42,204 bases of DNA from Actinomycetota bacterium (GTDB lineage Bacteria; Actinomycetota; Actinomycetes; S36-B12). The stretch lies in NCBI GenBank assembly GCA_947449035.1, contig CANFQC010000018.1, forward strand, positions 1 to 42,204, written 5' to 3'. Position numbers and translations under genes: made by a program. The notes beneath the pieces are model-generated. The model did no database searches and was not told where the DNA came from. It was given only the letters and a program-made list of their open reading frames with translations. Positions 34,790-42,204 of this stretch are shown here, piece after piece (the stretch's first letter is position 1; every line of letters begins with the position of its first letter).

Positions 34790-35432
34790 CACCCAAATTC
34801 GTCGATTCACCAAGGCCGAGCGTTGGATTCATCGCATCATCGCTCTCGACATCGGACTGCTGATCGTCACTGCAGCCTTCCTGTACATCCCTGATCTCAG
34901 CGCTCGAGTGGGCAACAGGTACATCTTCCGAATCTCGCACGAGATCCTCGGATTCGCCCTGCCGATTCCGGTGATCATTGCGTTCTGCTTCTTGGCCTTC
35001 CGGCTCGATGTGAAGCGCATGAACAGATTCACCCGAGTCGACTGGCAGTGGCTACGCTCCAAGGATCGACGCACAGGCGGGCTCGCTGTCGGCAAGTTCA
35101 ACGCCGGCCAGAAGCTGAATGCGGCCTTCCAGTTCGGCGCGATCATCATCATGTTTGTCACCGGCGCGGCCTTGTACTTCAACGAGTTCATCAGCATTGA
35201 CCTGCGCACCGGTTTCACGTTCGTGCATGACTGGCTGGCACTCATCGTCGTGATCATGGTCATCGGCCACATGTACATGGCTCAGCGCGAGCCATACGCT
35301 CGACAGGGTCTGCGCACCGGCTTCGTCCCGCGTGATTGGGCCATGCGTGAGCACCGCGGATGGGCGCAGGCCATGATCGGCGAGACTGCACCTGCAAGCG
35401 AGGGCGAGCCGCAGCCGGCTCAGCCGGAGTAA
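34773..35432 (+). CDS. Membrane cytochrome b (FdnI/b561-type), partner of the molybdoprotein
   Basis: A 219-residue protein with four membrane segments. It resembles the gamma subunit of formate dehydrogenase and related cytochromes b. Likely haem ligands are His residues in RWIHRI, RISHEIL, FVHDWLAL and VIGHMYMA. It would take quinol electrons to the exported molybdoprotein encoded immediately upstream, whose end it overlaps. The ATG at 34773 is chosen because the N-terminus then begins MPQSSDTQIRRFTKAERW, with sequence typical of the family soon after. An upstream reading frame in the molybdoprotein gene is discounted. It overlaps the 3' end of the opposite-strand gene by 13 bases. Confidence 0.85.
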   Translation: MPQSSDTQIRRFTKAERWIHRIIALDIGLLIVTAAFLYIPDLSARVGNRYIFRISHEILGFALPIPVIIAFCFLAFRLDVKRMNRFTRVDWQWLRSKDRRTGGLAVGKFNAGQKLNAAFQFGAIIIMFVTGAALYFNEFISIDLRTGFTFVHDWLALIVVIMVIGHMYMAQREPYARQGLRTGFVPRDWAMREHRGWAQAMIGETAPASEGEPQPAQPE

Positions 35433-35770
35433 AGCTGCAGAAGGGCACGCACTAGTGCGAGGCCGGCGACCACGCCGATCAAGATCTTGGTAAGCAGAAG
35501 AGCCTGACTCGGGCTGATCACCCCCGACACACTCGTCACGCTGGGAGTAATGGCCGCCCACATGCCAAAGGCGATCACGAGCAAGATCGCCCCCACGGCG
35601 ATCAGCCAGGTACGTCGGGGAACCAGCGGAAGCTGGTTGTCGATCTCGGCCGCAACATCGAGCTTCGCGAGAGCCGTCGAACGAAAGAGCGTGGGGGCTC
35701 CGGTAGGCGCGCTGGCGCTGACCGAGGCCCGAAGATCGGCGGGCGTCGATGACTCATTCGTGTCGCTCAT
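35420..35770 (-). CDS. Two-helix membrane protein resembling the N-terminus of HlyD-type secretion adaptors
   Basis: A 116-residue protein with a disordered N-terminus (to about 25), then LFRSTALAKLDVAAEIDNQL, a membrane segment (WLIAVGAILLVIAFGMWAA), VTSVSG, and a second membrane segment (LLLTKILIGVVAGLALVRALL). The stretch from LFR to VSG resembles the leader of NHLM-type bacteriocin secretion proteins (HlyD family), but no periplasmic adaptor domain follows. The likeness is from memory and moderate. TAACCT, six bases before the ATG, suggests a leaderless mRNA. The stop overlaps the end of the cytochrome gene by 13 bases. Function unknown. Confidence 0.7.
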   Translation of the reverse strand: MSDTNESSTPADLRASVSASAPTGAPTLFRSTALAKLDVAAEIDNQLPLVPRRTWLIAVGAILLVIAFGMWAAITPSVTSVSGVISPSQALLLTKILIGVVAGLALVRALLQLYSG

Positions 35771-35776
35771 GCGGTC

Positions 35777-35782
35777 AGGTTA
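35777..35782 (-). promoter_or_regulatory. -10 box of leaderless 35420-35770 gene
   Basis: TAACCT on the minus strand, followed by six bases and then the ATG at 35770. Confidence 0.5.
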
Positions 35783-35898
35783 GTGTCGAAATTCGGGCAC
35801 GACGGCCTTGCATATAGAGGGATGCTCGTTATGCGCTCGGTGCTGAAAGAAAGTGCAAAATATTCAGCGGCGCAAGCTCCTAGTCGAGCCAGTCCCCA

Positions 35899-36546
35899 CT
35901 AAGACGCGGCTCGGCGACTGCGCAGCCATTCGATAAGAATCGGGATCACGCTGATCAGCACGACGACGATCAAGATCAGTTCGACGTGCTCGGCGATGAA
36001 AGTGACGTTGCCCAGGAAGTAGCCCAGGATCGTCACGCCACCGGCCCACAAGATTGCTCCGATAGCGCTGAAGAGCATGAACCGGCCGAAGGGCATGCGA
36101 CCCATACCGGCGGTTGCCGTGATGAAGGTGCGCACGATCGGAACGAATCGAGCGAGCACGATCGCGCGAGCGCCGTACTTCTCGAAGAACGCGTGCGTCT
36201 TGTCCACGTACTCACGGCGGAAGAGCTTTGAGTCCTCCTTGCGGAAGAGTGCCGGTCCGGCCTTGCGACCAATCCAGTATCCACACGCGTTTCCGAGGAT
36301 CGCGGAAATGATCAGGAGAACTGCCGCGAGCCAGATGTTCATGCCGATCCAGTTCTTGGCAATGAACAAGCCGGTGACGAACAGCAGGGAGTCACCGGGC
36401 AGGAAGAAGCCGATGAGTAGTCCGCACTCGGCGAAGATGATGGCTATGACGGCCCAGAACGCCAGATCACCAAGGTTGTGAAGCAGGGTCTCTGGGTTCA
36501 GCGTCGAGAGCACGCCGGTGTGGACTGCGGTCATCAGGTGGGTCAC
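35899..36546 (-). CDS. DedA-family membrane protein
   Basis: A DedA/SNARE-associated protein of about 215 residues. The family signature FAECGLLIGFFLPGDSLLF is followed by GNACGYWIGRKAG, then KYGARAIVLARFVPIVRTFI with the conserved Arg and Pro. About five membrane segments are seen. DedA proteins act as polyprenyl-phosphate or phospholipid flippases/transporters and affect membrane homeostasis. GTG 36546 is chosen because TAGCCT (36554-36559) lies seven bases upstream. ATG 36534 would shorten it by four residues. A longer reading frame upstream overlaps trmH and is ignored. Confidence 0.9.
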   Translation of the reverse strand: MTHLMTAVHTGVLSTLNPETLLHNLGDLAFWAVIAIIFAECGLLIGFFLPGDSLLFVTGLFIAKNWIGMNIWLAAVLLIISAILGNACGYWIGRKAGPALFRKEDSKLFRREYVDKTHAFFEKYGARAIVLARFVPIVRTFITATAGMGRMPFGRFMLFSAIGAILWAGGVTILGYFLGNVTFIAEHVELILIVVVLISVIPILIEWLRSRRAAS

Positions 36547-36553
36547 GCCGACC

Positions 36554-36563
36554 AGGCTATCGT
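36554..36563. promoter_or_regulatory. Overlapping divergent -10 boxes (dedA and SpoU methyltransferase)
   Basis: TAGCCT on the minus strand (36554-36559) and TATCGT on the plus strand (36558-36563) overlap by two bases. TATCGT is followed by six bases and GTG 36570. This is the same head-to-head arrangement as at pyrE. Confidence 0.5.
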
Positions 36564-36569
36564 CGGTAC

Positions 36570-37220
36570 GTGGATGAGACTGAACCCCGCGCCGACGAGG
36601 ATGTCGAGCTACACGGTGTAGGTCCGCATCCATTGCCGTGGCCGAATGACGAAAGACTCGATCCCGAGTTGCTCGAACAGGGTGACCGCCGAAATGTCGT
36701 CGATGAGTACCGGTACTGGCGACTTGAGGCAATCGTGGCTGATCTCGATTCGAAGCGACATCCATTTCACGTAGCCATCGAGAACTTCAATCATGACTTC
36801 AACATTGGTTCCGTCGTGCGAACCGCAAATGCCTTCCTCGCAAAGGAGGTGCACATCGTCGGACGCAAGCGATGGAATCGTCGCGGTGCAATGGTCACTG
36901 ATCGATATCAACACGTACATCATCACGAGAACGCCACGGAGCTCGCTGACTGGTGTCGTGCGAATGACATCGTGTTGATCGGTATCGACAACCTGCCGGG
37001 CTGCGTACCCATCGAGACCTTCGACTTGCCTGCAAACGCGATGCTTCTTTTCGGTCAGGAAGGCGAGGGTCTGACTGAAGAGGCGAGAGCCGAGGTCACC
37101 GCCGTGCTCTCCATTGCTCAGTACGGCTCTACACGATCGATTAATGCAGGCGCGGCTGCGGCCATCGCGATGCACGCCTGGGTGAGGCGACACGCATTCG
37201 GGCAGGTCCCTTCCTCGTAA
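36570..37220 (+). CDS. SpoU-family RNA 2'-O-methyltransferase
   Basis: A 216-residue TrmH/SpoU (SPOUT-fold) enzyme that methylates ribose 2'-OH in rRNA or tRNA using SAM. Motif 1 is NFNHDFNIGSVVRTANAFLAKEV (Asn and Arg conserved), motif 2 is MLLFGQEGEGLTEEA, and motif 3 is SINAGAAAAIAMHAW. A ~75-residue N-terminal extension is rich in charged residues and may bind RNA. GTG 36570 is preceded by TATCGT and six bases. It corresponds to Rv0380c in the M. tuberculosis neighbourhood. The RNA target is not determined. Confidence 0.9.
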   Translation: MDETEPRADEDVELHGVGPHPLPWPNDERLDPELLEQGDRRNVVDEYRYWRLEAIVADLDSKRHPFHVAIENFNHDFNIGSVVRTANAFLAKEVHIVGRKRWNRRGAMVTDRYQHVHHHENATELADWCRANDIVLIGIDNLPGCVPIETFDLPANAMLLFGQEGEGLTEEARAEVTAVLSIAQYGSTRSINAGAAAAIAMHAWVRRHAFGQVPSS

Positions 37221-37231
37221 CGTCGCGCCAA

Positions 37232-37237
37232 TAGACT
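37232..37237 (+). promoter_or_regulatory. -10 box upstream of helicase
   Basis: TAGACT, nine bases before the ATG at 37247, a little longer than the six-base spacing elsewhere. The mRNA would have a leader of only a few bases at most. Confidence 0.4.
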
Positions 37238-37246
37238 CACGCGGCA

Positions 37247-38911
37247 ATGTCTAACCGGAAATCACCCCTGCGCCAGTGGCAGCGCGAGGCTCTCGCCCAG
37301 TACATCGAGGCGAATCCGAAGGATTACCTGGTCACTGCAACACCCGGTGCCGGCAAGACGACATTCGCCCTCACGTTGGCCCTTCACCTGATGAGCAAGC
37401 GCGCGATCGATCGCGTCATCGTGGTCGTTCCGACAGATCACTTGCGTACTCAGTGGGCCGACGCCGCGAGTGCGATGTCGCTTGTACTTGATCCCAAGCT
37501 CGCAAACGCCGATGGTCCTGTGCGCGGTGACACGAGCGGATACATCACGACATACGCGCAGGTGGCCTCACATCCGATGCTCCATCGCGCGCGAGCAACC
37601 GCGAAGCGGTCTTTGGTCATCCTTGATGAGATCCACCACGCCGGCGACAGCCTCTCGTGGGGCGATGCCGTGCAGAACGCTTTCAGCGAGGCGCAGCGTC
37701 GTTTGTGTCTGACGGGAACCCCGTTTCGCACTAAGCCTGAAGAGCGCATTCCCTTCGTTCAGTACGCCGCTCCTTCATCTGACGAAATCATGTCGGTCGC
37801 CGATTACACCTATGGATATCGCGAGGCTCTTGCCGATGCTGTTGTGCGGCCGGTGGTCTTCGCCGCGTATTCAGGTACGAGCCGCTGGATGAACTCTGCG
37901 GGTGATGTCATGAGCGCATCGCTCTCCGAGGCGGGTACGAAGCGCCGCGAGGAGACTGCCTGGCGCACGGCACTGAACCCTGAAGGTAAGTGGATTCCGC
38001 ACGTCATTGCAGCAGCAGATCGACGTCTCTCGGATGTTCGTGACTCCGGAATGCCTGATGCTGCAGCGTTGATGCTCGCTACCGATCAGGAGACAGCGCG
38101 CGCGTACGCGAAGCTCGTCAAGAAGATCACCGGGCATACGCCGGTGCTAGTGCTTTCGGATGATCCAAAGTCGAGTAAGAAGATCGAGGAGTTCAACCGC
38201 AGCCAGGATCGCTGGATGGTTGCTGTCCGTCAGGTTTCCGAGGGCGTCGACATCGTTCGGCTCAACGTATGTGTCTGGACCACCAGTTATCGCACGCCGC
38301 TCTTCTTCGCGCAGGCCGTAGGCCGTGTCGTACGAGCACGTAACGCACGTGAGACAGCGACAGTGTTCATCCCTGCGGTTCGCCCCCTTCTCGCGCTGGC
38401 CGCCGAGCTCGAGGAGCAGCGCAATCACGTCGTGAAGTTTCCGTCCGGTGCCTCACTCGATGACTCGCAGATCGAGCGCGTCATCTCCGAGCCCGGGCTA
38501 CCGGAATTCACGGCACTCGATTCCGAGGCCGAATTTGCCCACGTTCTTCACGGCGGTCGCGCGCACACTGCAGAGGTAGCCCCCGAAGACGCCGACTTCC
38601 TCGGACTGCCCGGCCTGCTGACCCCGGAGCAGACTGCGACCCTTCTCGCCGTTCGCGATGCCGACATTCGCAAGAGCGGAACCTTGTTCGACGAACTTGA
38701 TGTGGCGGGCAATGGATCTCACTGGCGTGACGTCGACGCACTTCGCAAGGAGGTCGCCGGCCTAGTGCGCCAGTGGGCAGCACGCACCTCGCGCAATCAC
38801 GCCGAGATTCATGGCGAGTTGCGCAAGATTGCTCCTGGACCGCCGAGCGCCGCTGCGCCGGTCGAGGTACTGATGGCTCGACGCGACTACTTGCTCGGCA
38901 AGGTCGGCTGA
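37247..38911 (+). CDS. DEAD/DEAH-box superfamily 2 helicase
   Basis: A 554-residue SF2 helicase. The N-terminal region has a Q-like LRQWQREAL, Walker A ATPGAGKTTF (about residue 33), motif Ia VVVPTDHLRTQW, motif II LDEIHHAGD (a DEIH box), and motif III LTGTPFRT. The C-terminal lobe has the arginine-finger-type SYRTPLFFAQAVGRVVRARN (motif VI) and the ssDNA/DNA-contact motif around SEGVDI. It resembles XPB-like actinobacterial helicases that also occur as single genes. There is no nuclease domain or neighbouring restriction or defence gene, so a defence role is not supported. A terminator follows directly. Confidence 0.88.
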   Translation: MSNRKSPLRQWQREALAQYIEANPKDYLVTATPGAGKTTFALTLALHLMSKRAIDRVIVVVPTDHLRTQWADAASAMSLVLDPKLANADGPVRGDTSGYITTYAQVASHPMLHRARATAKRSLVILDEIHHAGDSLSWGDAVQNAFSEAQRRLCLTGTPFRTKPEERIPFVQYAAPSSDEIMSVADYTYGYREALADAVVRPVVFAAYSGTSRWMNSAGDVMSASLSEAGTKRREETAWRTALNPEGKWIPHVIAAADRRLSDVRDSGMPDAAALMLATDQETARAYAKLVKKITGHTPVLVLSDDPKSSKKIEEFNRSQDRWMVAVRQVSEGVDIVRLNVCVWTTSYRTPLFFAQAVGRVVRARNARETATVFIPAVRPLLALAAELEEQRNHVVKFPSGASLDDSQIERVISEPGLPEFTALDSEAEFAHVLHGGRAHTAEVAPEDADFLGLPGLLTPEQTATLLAVRDADIRKSGTLFDELDVAGNGSHWRDVDALRKEVAGLVRQWAARTSRNHAEIHGELRKIAPGPPSAAAPVEVLMARRDYLLGKVG

Positions 38912-38922
38912 CACACGTCACA

Positions 38923-38970
38923 CGAAGGGCGCCGATGGTCTGTGACCACCGGCGCCCTTCGTTGCGTTTT
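38923..38970. terminator. Bidirectional terminator after the helicase
   Basis: Arms CGAAGGGCGCCG (38923-38934) and its complement (38950-38961), with an inner GGTC-TGT-GACC hairpin, followed by TTGCGTTTT. It separates the helicase from the convergent membrane-protein gene. Confidence 0.88.
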
Positions 38971-39487
38971 AAGCGTCTGCGTTCTTCGAGTGCTTGAACC
39001 CGAGCAGGGCCAGGAGCAGGAGTACGAGTGCTGCGGCGAACGCAACCCACGCAGCGATGATCGCGACCGTGCCGATCGTCCAGAAGGCATAGGCGTTCAG
39101 GAGCATGCCGCGAATCGACTCACCCATGAAGAGCGTGGTGCGAGTCTGTGCGAGCTCGGCATCCTTCATTCCGCCGGCAATCCATTCCTCGCTGACCTCT
39201 GAATAAGTCTTGCCACCACCTATGCCCTGCATGTGCACGGCAACGAGATCGCTGTAAGCCTTGGCGGACGGACCGTCGACAACCACCACTCCGGCATTCG
39301 ATGCGAGCTCGGGCGGCAGTTGTGCGGCATCAGCGGAGAACGAGATCTTCTGTGCCGTGAGCTCCGAGGTCACGGTGTTGTGTGCGAACGTGCCACCCCA
39401 GAGAAGCAGTGCGCCTGCCGCGGCAATGATCACAGCCACGACGAGTCCGCTGAGTGAAACAACGCGATCTACCTTGTGACGATTCAT
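38969..39487 (-). CDS. Actinobacterial membrane protein of the family often misnamed LigA
   Basis: A 172-residue protein with an N-terminal membrane segment (LSGLVVAVIIAAAGALLLW), an extracytoplasmic domain of about 95 residues including GIGGGKTYSEVS, and a C-terminal membrane segment (VAIIAAWVAFAAALVLLLLAL). It matches the actinobacterial two-helix family often wrongly annotated as aromatic ring-opening dioxygenase LigA. There is no dioxygenase motif. Function unknown. GAGGAG lies 11 bases before the ATG. It shares a terminator with the helicase and is divergent from the MFS gene. Confidence 0.8.
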   Translation of the reverse strand: MNRHKVDRVVSLSGLVVAVIIAAAGALLLWGGTFAHNTVTSELTAQKISFSADAAQLPPELASNAGVVVVDGPSAKAYSDLVAVHMQGIGGGKTYSEVSEEWIAGGMKDAELAQTRTTLFMGESIRGMLLNAYAFWTIGTVAIIAAWVAFAAALVLLLLALLGFKHSKNADA

Positions 39488-39638
39488 GATGCTGACTCCT
39501 CATCCCCCACGCCTCGCAAGGCGCTTGGCACGTGACCCTGTGTCACCGCTTCAACTATCGCGATACCAGCGAGGCGCGACGATTGCCGAAAGTCGTCGGC
39601 TTGCGGGACGTTGGTCCCGCTTGATCATCAGAAATCCA

Positions 39639-39644
39639 TAGGGT
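39639..39644 (+). promoter_or_regulatory. -10 box of leaderless MFS transporter mRNA
   Basis: TAGGGT, followed by six bases and then the ATG at 39651. Confidence 0.5.
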
Positions 39645-39650
39645 GGCCTC

Positions 39651-40862
39651 ATGGCAGGCAATCGAGAGGTACTTCGGAACTCCGAGTTCCGTCGACTCTT
39701 CTTGTCTCGCGGCATCAGCAATCTCGGTAATGGCGTCGCGCCCATCGCCCTTGCCTTCGGCGTTCTCGCACTGCCGGGGGCTACTCCTACGTCGCTCTCG
39801 ATCGTGCTCGCCGCTCAGGCGATCCCGCTGATCTTGATGCTGCCCTTCGGTGGAGTAATCGCTGATCGACTAGGCCGCGCGCGCGTGGTGTGGATGACTG
39901 ACGGCTTGCTCAGCATCTTCGTGATGACGACCGCGATCCTTTTCATCACGGGCCATGCGAATGTGCCAATCCTCGCCTTCATCGGATTGCTCTCCGGCCT
40001 GCTCAATGGCATGTGGTACCCGGCGATGTCGGGCTTCACGCCCGACGTTGTTCCCGATGAGCAGCTGCAATCGGCGAACTCGCTTATTTCGATCTCCAGC
40101 AATGTGGGGTTCATTGCGGGTGCTTCCATCGGCGGATTACTTGTTGCCCTGATCGGCCCCGGTTGGTCGATTGCCCTGGACTCCCTGAGTTTCTTCACGG
40201 CAGCGTTGCTGGTGCTCTCGATTGGCCACGTCGCCAAGCCGCATGAGTCAGGTGAGTCGGTGATGGCGGATCTCGTTCACGGCTGGAAGGTCTTCCTCTC
40301 CTTCCGCTGGATCGTGGTGGTCGTCGCCTCCTTCTCCTTGATCGTGATGGTCTGGCGTGGTGCCGAGGAGGTGCTCGGACCGGTCCTCGCATTGCAGATC
40401 TATGGCGGCCCGAAGGGCTGGGCGGTGGTGATGGCCTGTCAGGGCATTGGCCTGCTGGTCGGTGGCATCTGGGCGTCACGAATTCGGACCGGTCACCCAT
40501 TGCTGATCGGAATGCTCTTCACTCTTGCTCTCCCCGCGTGGTTGCTGATCTTGGCCTTCGAGTCGCCACTGCCGATTGCGGCACTCGGCGCTTTCGCCTT
40601 CGGCATCTCACTTGAGTTCTTCTACGTCCTGTGGATCACTGCCTTGCAGACGCGGGTACCACGCGAGTCGCTCTCTCGGGTCAATTCCTATGACGCGCTG
40701 GGCTCATTGATGTTCGGGCCTATTGGCCTGGCGCTCGCCGGCCCACTTGTTGCTGCAATCGGTCTGCAACGTTCATTCCTGATCGCCGTCGCGATCTCCA
40801 CGATCGCCATCGTGGGGTGCTTGCTGTATCGACCGGTGCGAGAGCTCGAGTTCGTCGAATAG
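39651..40862 (+). CDS. MFS transporter
   Basis: A 403-residue major facilitator with about twelve membrane segments. It has the loop motif VIADRLGRARVVW after TM2 (GxxADRxGRR-type), and SAALLVLSIGH-like stretches in the second half. It resembles the MFS_3/enterobactin-exporter-like drug efflux group (ISNLGNGVAPIALAFGVLAL at the N-terminus). Substrate unknown. The ATG at 39651 is preceded by TAGGGT and six bases. It is divergent from the LigA-like membrane protein gene and followed by fba after 106 bases. Confidence 0.88.
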   Translation: MAGNREVLRNSEFRRLFLSRGISNLGNGVAPIALAFGVLALPGATPTSLSIVLAAQAIPLILMLPFGGVIADRLGRARVVWMTDGLLSIFVMTTAILFITGHANVPILAFIGLLSGLLNGMWYPAMSGFTPDVVPDEQLQSANSLISISSNVGFIAGASIGGLLVALIGPGWSIALDSLSFFTAALLVLSIGHVAKPHESGESVMADLVHGWKVFLSFRWIVVVVASFSLIVMVWRGAEEVLGPVLALQIYGGPKGWAVVMACQGIGLLVGGIWASRIRTGHPLLIGMLFTLALPAWLLILAFESPLPIAALGAFAFGISLEFFYVLWITALQTRVPRESLSRVNSYDALGSLMFGPIGLALAGPLVAAIGLQRSFLIAVAISTIAIVGCLLYRPVRELEFVE

Positions 40863-40968
40863 GCCGCAAGTATTTGGGCGTCCAAGTACCCGAACCTGCT
40901 GACGCATCCCACTGCTGCGGATGGGATGATGTTCACGCTTACATCCACCCACCTTCAGGAGTAACCAG

Positions 40969-41991
40969 ATGCCCATTGCATCCCCCGAGGTCTACGCCGA
41001 AATGCTCGACCGAGCAAAGGCCGGCAAGTTCGCATACCCCGCGATCAACTGCACCTCCTCACAGTCCATCGTCGCCGCTATCCGCGGTTTCGCCGAGGCA
41101 GAGTCCGATGGCATCGTCCAGTTCTCCTGGGGCGGCGCGGAGTTCGCCTCTGGTCAAATGGTCAAAAGCATGGTTGCCGGTGCAGTCGCCCTCGCCGAGT
41201 TCGCGCACTCCATTGCGAAGAGCTACGACGTCAACATCGCACTGCACACCGATCACTGCCCGAAGGACAAGCTCGAAGGCTTCATGGAGCCCCTCATCGT
41301 GATCTCTCAGGAGCGCGTGGCCAAGGGCCTCGAGCCGCTGTTCCAGTCGCACATGTGGGACGGCTCAGCTGTACCGCTGAAGGAGAACCTCGAGATCTCG
41401 CAGCGACTGCTTGAGGCGTCAGTCAAGGCTCGCACGATTCTCGAGATCGAGATTGGCGTTGTCGGTGGCGAGGAAGACGGCATCGAGGCATCGCACGATG
41501 CCAAGCTGTTCTCCACCGTCGAAGACGGCCTTGCCACTGCTGAGGCCCTTGGCCTCGGCGAGCGCGGGCGCTACATGGTCGCCGCGACCTTCGGCAACGT
41601 GCACGGTGTCTACAAGCCCGGCAACGTGGTTCTGACCCCGTCGATCCTCAACGACATCCAGACCGCAGTCGGTGCCAAGTACGGCGTCGAGAAGCCGTTC
41701 GATCTTGTGTTCCACGGCGGCTCGGGCTCACTGCTCAGCGAAATCCGCGAGGCACTCGACTACGGCGTCGTGAAGATGAACATCGACACCGATACCCAGT
41801 ACGCCTTCACCCGCCCGATCGTCGATCACATGTTCAAGAACTACGACGGCGTGCTGAAGATCGACGGCGAGGTCGGCAACAAGAAGCAGTACGACCCGCG
41901 CACCTACGGCAAGCTCGCCGAGGCAGGCATGGCCGCGCGCGTCACCAAGGGCTGCGAAGACCTTCGTTCGGTCGGCACCAAGATCAAGTAG
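40969..41991 (+). CDS. fba: Class II fructose-bisphosphate aldolase
   Basis: The 340-residue zinc enzyme splits fructose 1,6-bisphosphate in glycolysis and makes it in gluconeogenesis. Zinc and catalytic blocks include IALHTDHCPKDKLEGFM (His, Asp), LFQSHMWDGSAVPL, LEIEIGVVGGEEDG, FGNVHGVYKPGN and LVFHGGSGS. The sequence is close to the mycobacterial class IIA form. AGGAG lies seven bases before the ATG. A strong terminator follows. Downstream is a DUF3151 gene, as in M. tuberculosis (fba Rv0363c, DUF3151 Rv0360c). Confidence 0.97.
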   Translation: MPIASPEVYAEMLDRAKAGKFAYPAINCTSSQSIVAAIRGFAEAESDGIVQFSWGGAEFASGQMVKSMVAGAVALAEFAHSIAKSYDVNIALHTDHCPKDKLEGFMEPLIVISQERVAKGLEPLFQSHMWDGSAVPLKENLEISQRLLEASVKARTILEIEIGVVGGEEDGIEASHDAKLFSTVEDGLATAEALGLGERGRYMVAATFGNVHGVYKPGNVVLTPSILNDIQTAVGAKYGVEKPFDLVFHGGSGSLLSEIREALDYGVVKMNIDTDTQYAFTRPIVDHMFKNYDGVLKIDGEVGNKKQYDPRTYGKLAEAGMAARVTKGCEDLRSVGTKIK

Positions 41992-42010
41992 TCACAGTAA
42001 GTAGTCGAGG

Positions 42011-42046
42011 GAGCCGGGGCGATTGCCCCGGCTCTTTCGTTTTTTC
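42011..42046 (+). terminator. Terminator of fba
   Basis: A perfect 10-bp stem GAGCCGGGGC (42011-42020) with its complement at 42025-42034 and loop GATT, then TTTCGTTTTTT. A classic Rho-independent terminator. Confidence 0.95.
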
Positions 42047-42091
42047 CGATGCCAAGTCGCCACGCACCTGCTCGAGTGAGAGGGTTACGGC

Positions 42092-42204
42092 ATGAGCATT
42101 GGCAAGGATCTCCTCGACGGACCACCGCCCACCCTGCTACCGGTTGATACTGCAGCTGCTGCCGCATTCGCCTCCGGCGCCGATGCCGAGCAGGTCGTGC
42201 GCGA
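42092..42204 (+). CDS. DUF3151 family protein, partial (continues past window end)
   Basis: Only the first 37 codons are in the window, beginning MSIGKDLLDGPPPTLLPVDT and continuing with an Ala-rich segment (FASGADAEQVVRD). The GxxLLxGPPPTLLP opening is characteristic of DUF3151, a small actinobacterial protein of unknown function that commonly lies next to fba. GAGAGGG is upstream at 42077-42083, about eight bases before the ATG. A minus-strand reading frame across the same bases is a shadow. Confidence 0.8.
   Translation, partial: MSIGKDLLDGPPPTLLPVDTAAAAAFASGADAEQVVR

Noticed and set aside
37247-38911. Helicase as part of a phage-defence system
   Set aside because: It stands alone between an RNA methyltransferase and a terminator, with no nuclease, methylase or sensor protein next to it.
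38969-39487. LigA aromatic-ring dioxygenase
   Set aside because: No dioxygenase motifs; the family of two-helix membrane proteins is often misnamed this way.

Overview
The window is a GC-rich, densely packed bacterial chromosome segment from an actinobacterium (Actinomycetota). The evidence is the gene content: a decaprenylphosphoryl-arabinose pathway (DprE1/DprE2/UbiA), a mycobacterial-type EtfD membrane Fe-S reductase, a bifunctional-type Dcd, a dnaK-grpE-dnaJ-hspR-clpB operon under an HspR (HAIR) operator, and a CopD-CtaG fusion. From memory of M. tuberculosis H37Rv, the set dcd, etfD, dnaK-grpE-dnaJ-hspR, clpB, pyrE, trmH, dedA, fba and a DUF3151 gene lies in one neighbourhood there (about Rv0321-Rv0384c), so most of this window looks like conserved core chromosome. 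I cannot name the genus; it is not obviously Mycobacterium. No gap between genes exceeds 300 bases.

Layout. 1-1398 (-): the N-terminal part of a CopD/CtaG copper and cytochrome oxidase assembly membrane protein, cut by the window edge. 1431-3266 (-): a large FadE5-like acyl-CoA dehydrogenase with a 16-bp palindromic operator upstream. 3389-6978 (+): a small membrane protein, then ubiA, dprE1 and dprE2, which make decaprenyl-phosphoryl-arabinose for cell-wall arabinan. 6982-8606 (-): a cytochrome P450 translationally coupled to a limonene-epoxide-hydrolase-fold protein. 8750-9796: a YihY/BrkB membrane protein, two REP-like palindromic repeats, a strong hairpin and tRNA-Gly(CCC). 9813-11452: a secreted helical protein, a DUF2237 protein and dcd. 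11459-18530: a surface-polymer island with an OafA-type acyltransferase carrying an SGNH domain, a sulfatase, a GT2-TagF-like fusion and a PAPS sulfotransferase. 18589-20787 (-): etfD. 21011-22051: a methyltransferase. 22321-28883 (+): the heat-shock operon. 28880-30324 (-): a DapC-like aminotransferase and a DUF4031 protein. 30355-42204: an acyl-CoA-dehydrogenase-fold protein, a secreted trypsin, pyrE, a molybdoprotein/cytochrome b pair, a DedA protein, an SpoU methyltransferase, a helicase, an MFS transporter, fba and the start of a DUF3151 gene.

How the genes work together. FadE5-like dehydrogenase and EtfD are the two ends of the route that moves beta-oxidation electrons into the membrane. 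UbiA-DprE1-DprE2 form a complete precursor pathway. HspR is made from the operon whose promoter carries its own operator. The surface island suggests an exported polymer that is acylated and sulfated.

The most consistent unlabelled signal is transcriptional. At least eleven genes have a TANNNT -10 box ending exactly six bases before an ATG or GTG, with no room for a ribosome-binding site, and one more has CATAAT in that position. These mRNAs are therefore predicted to be leaderless. Several divergent gene pairs share overlapping or nearly touching -10 boxes. I found no CRISPR array, transposase, prophage or defence island. The other notable items are an Ala in place of the benzothiazinone-target Cys in DprE1, a tRNA-related REP repeat pair, a CRP-like palindrome upstream of dnaK, and the predicted sulfated-polymer island.
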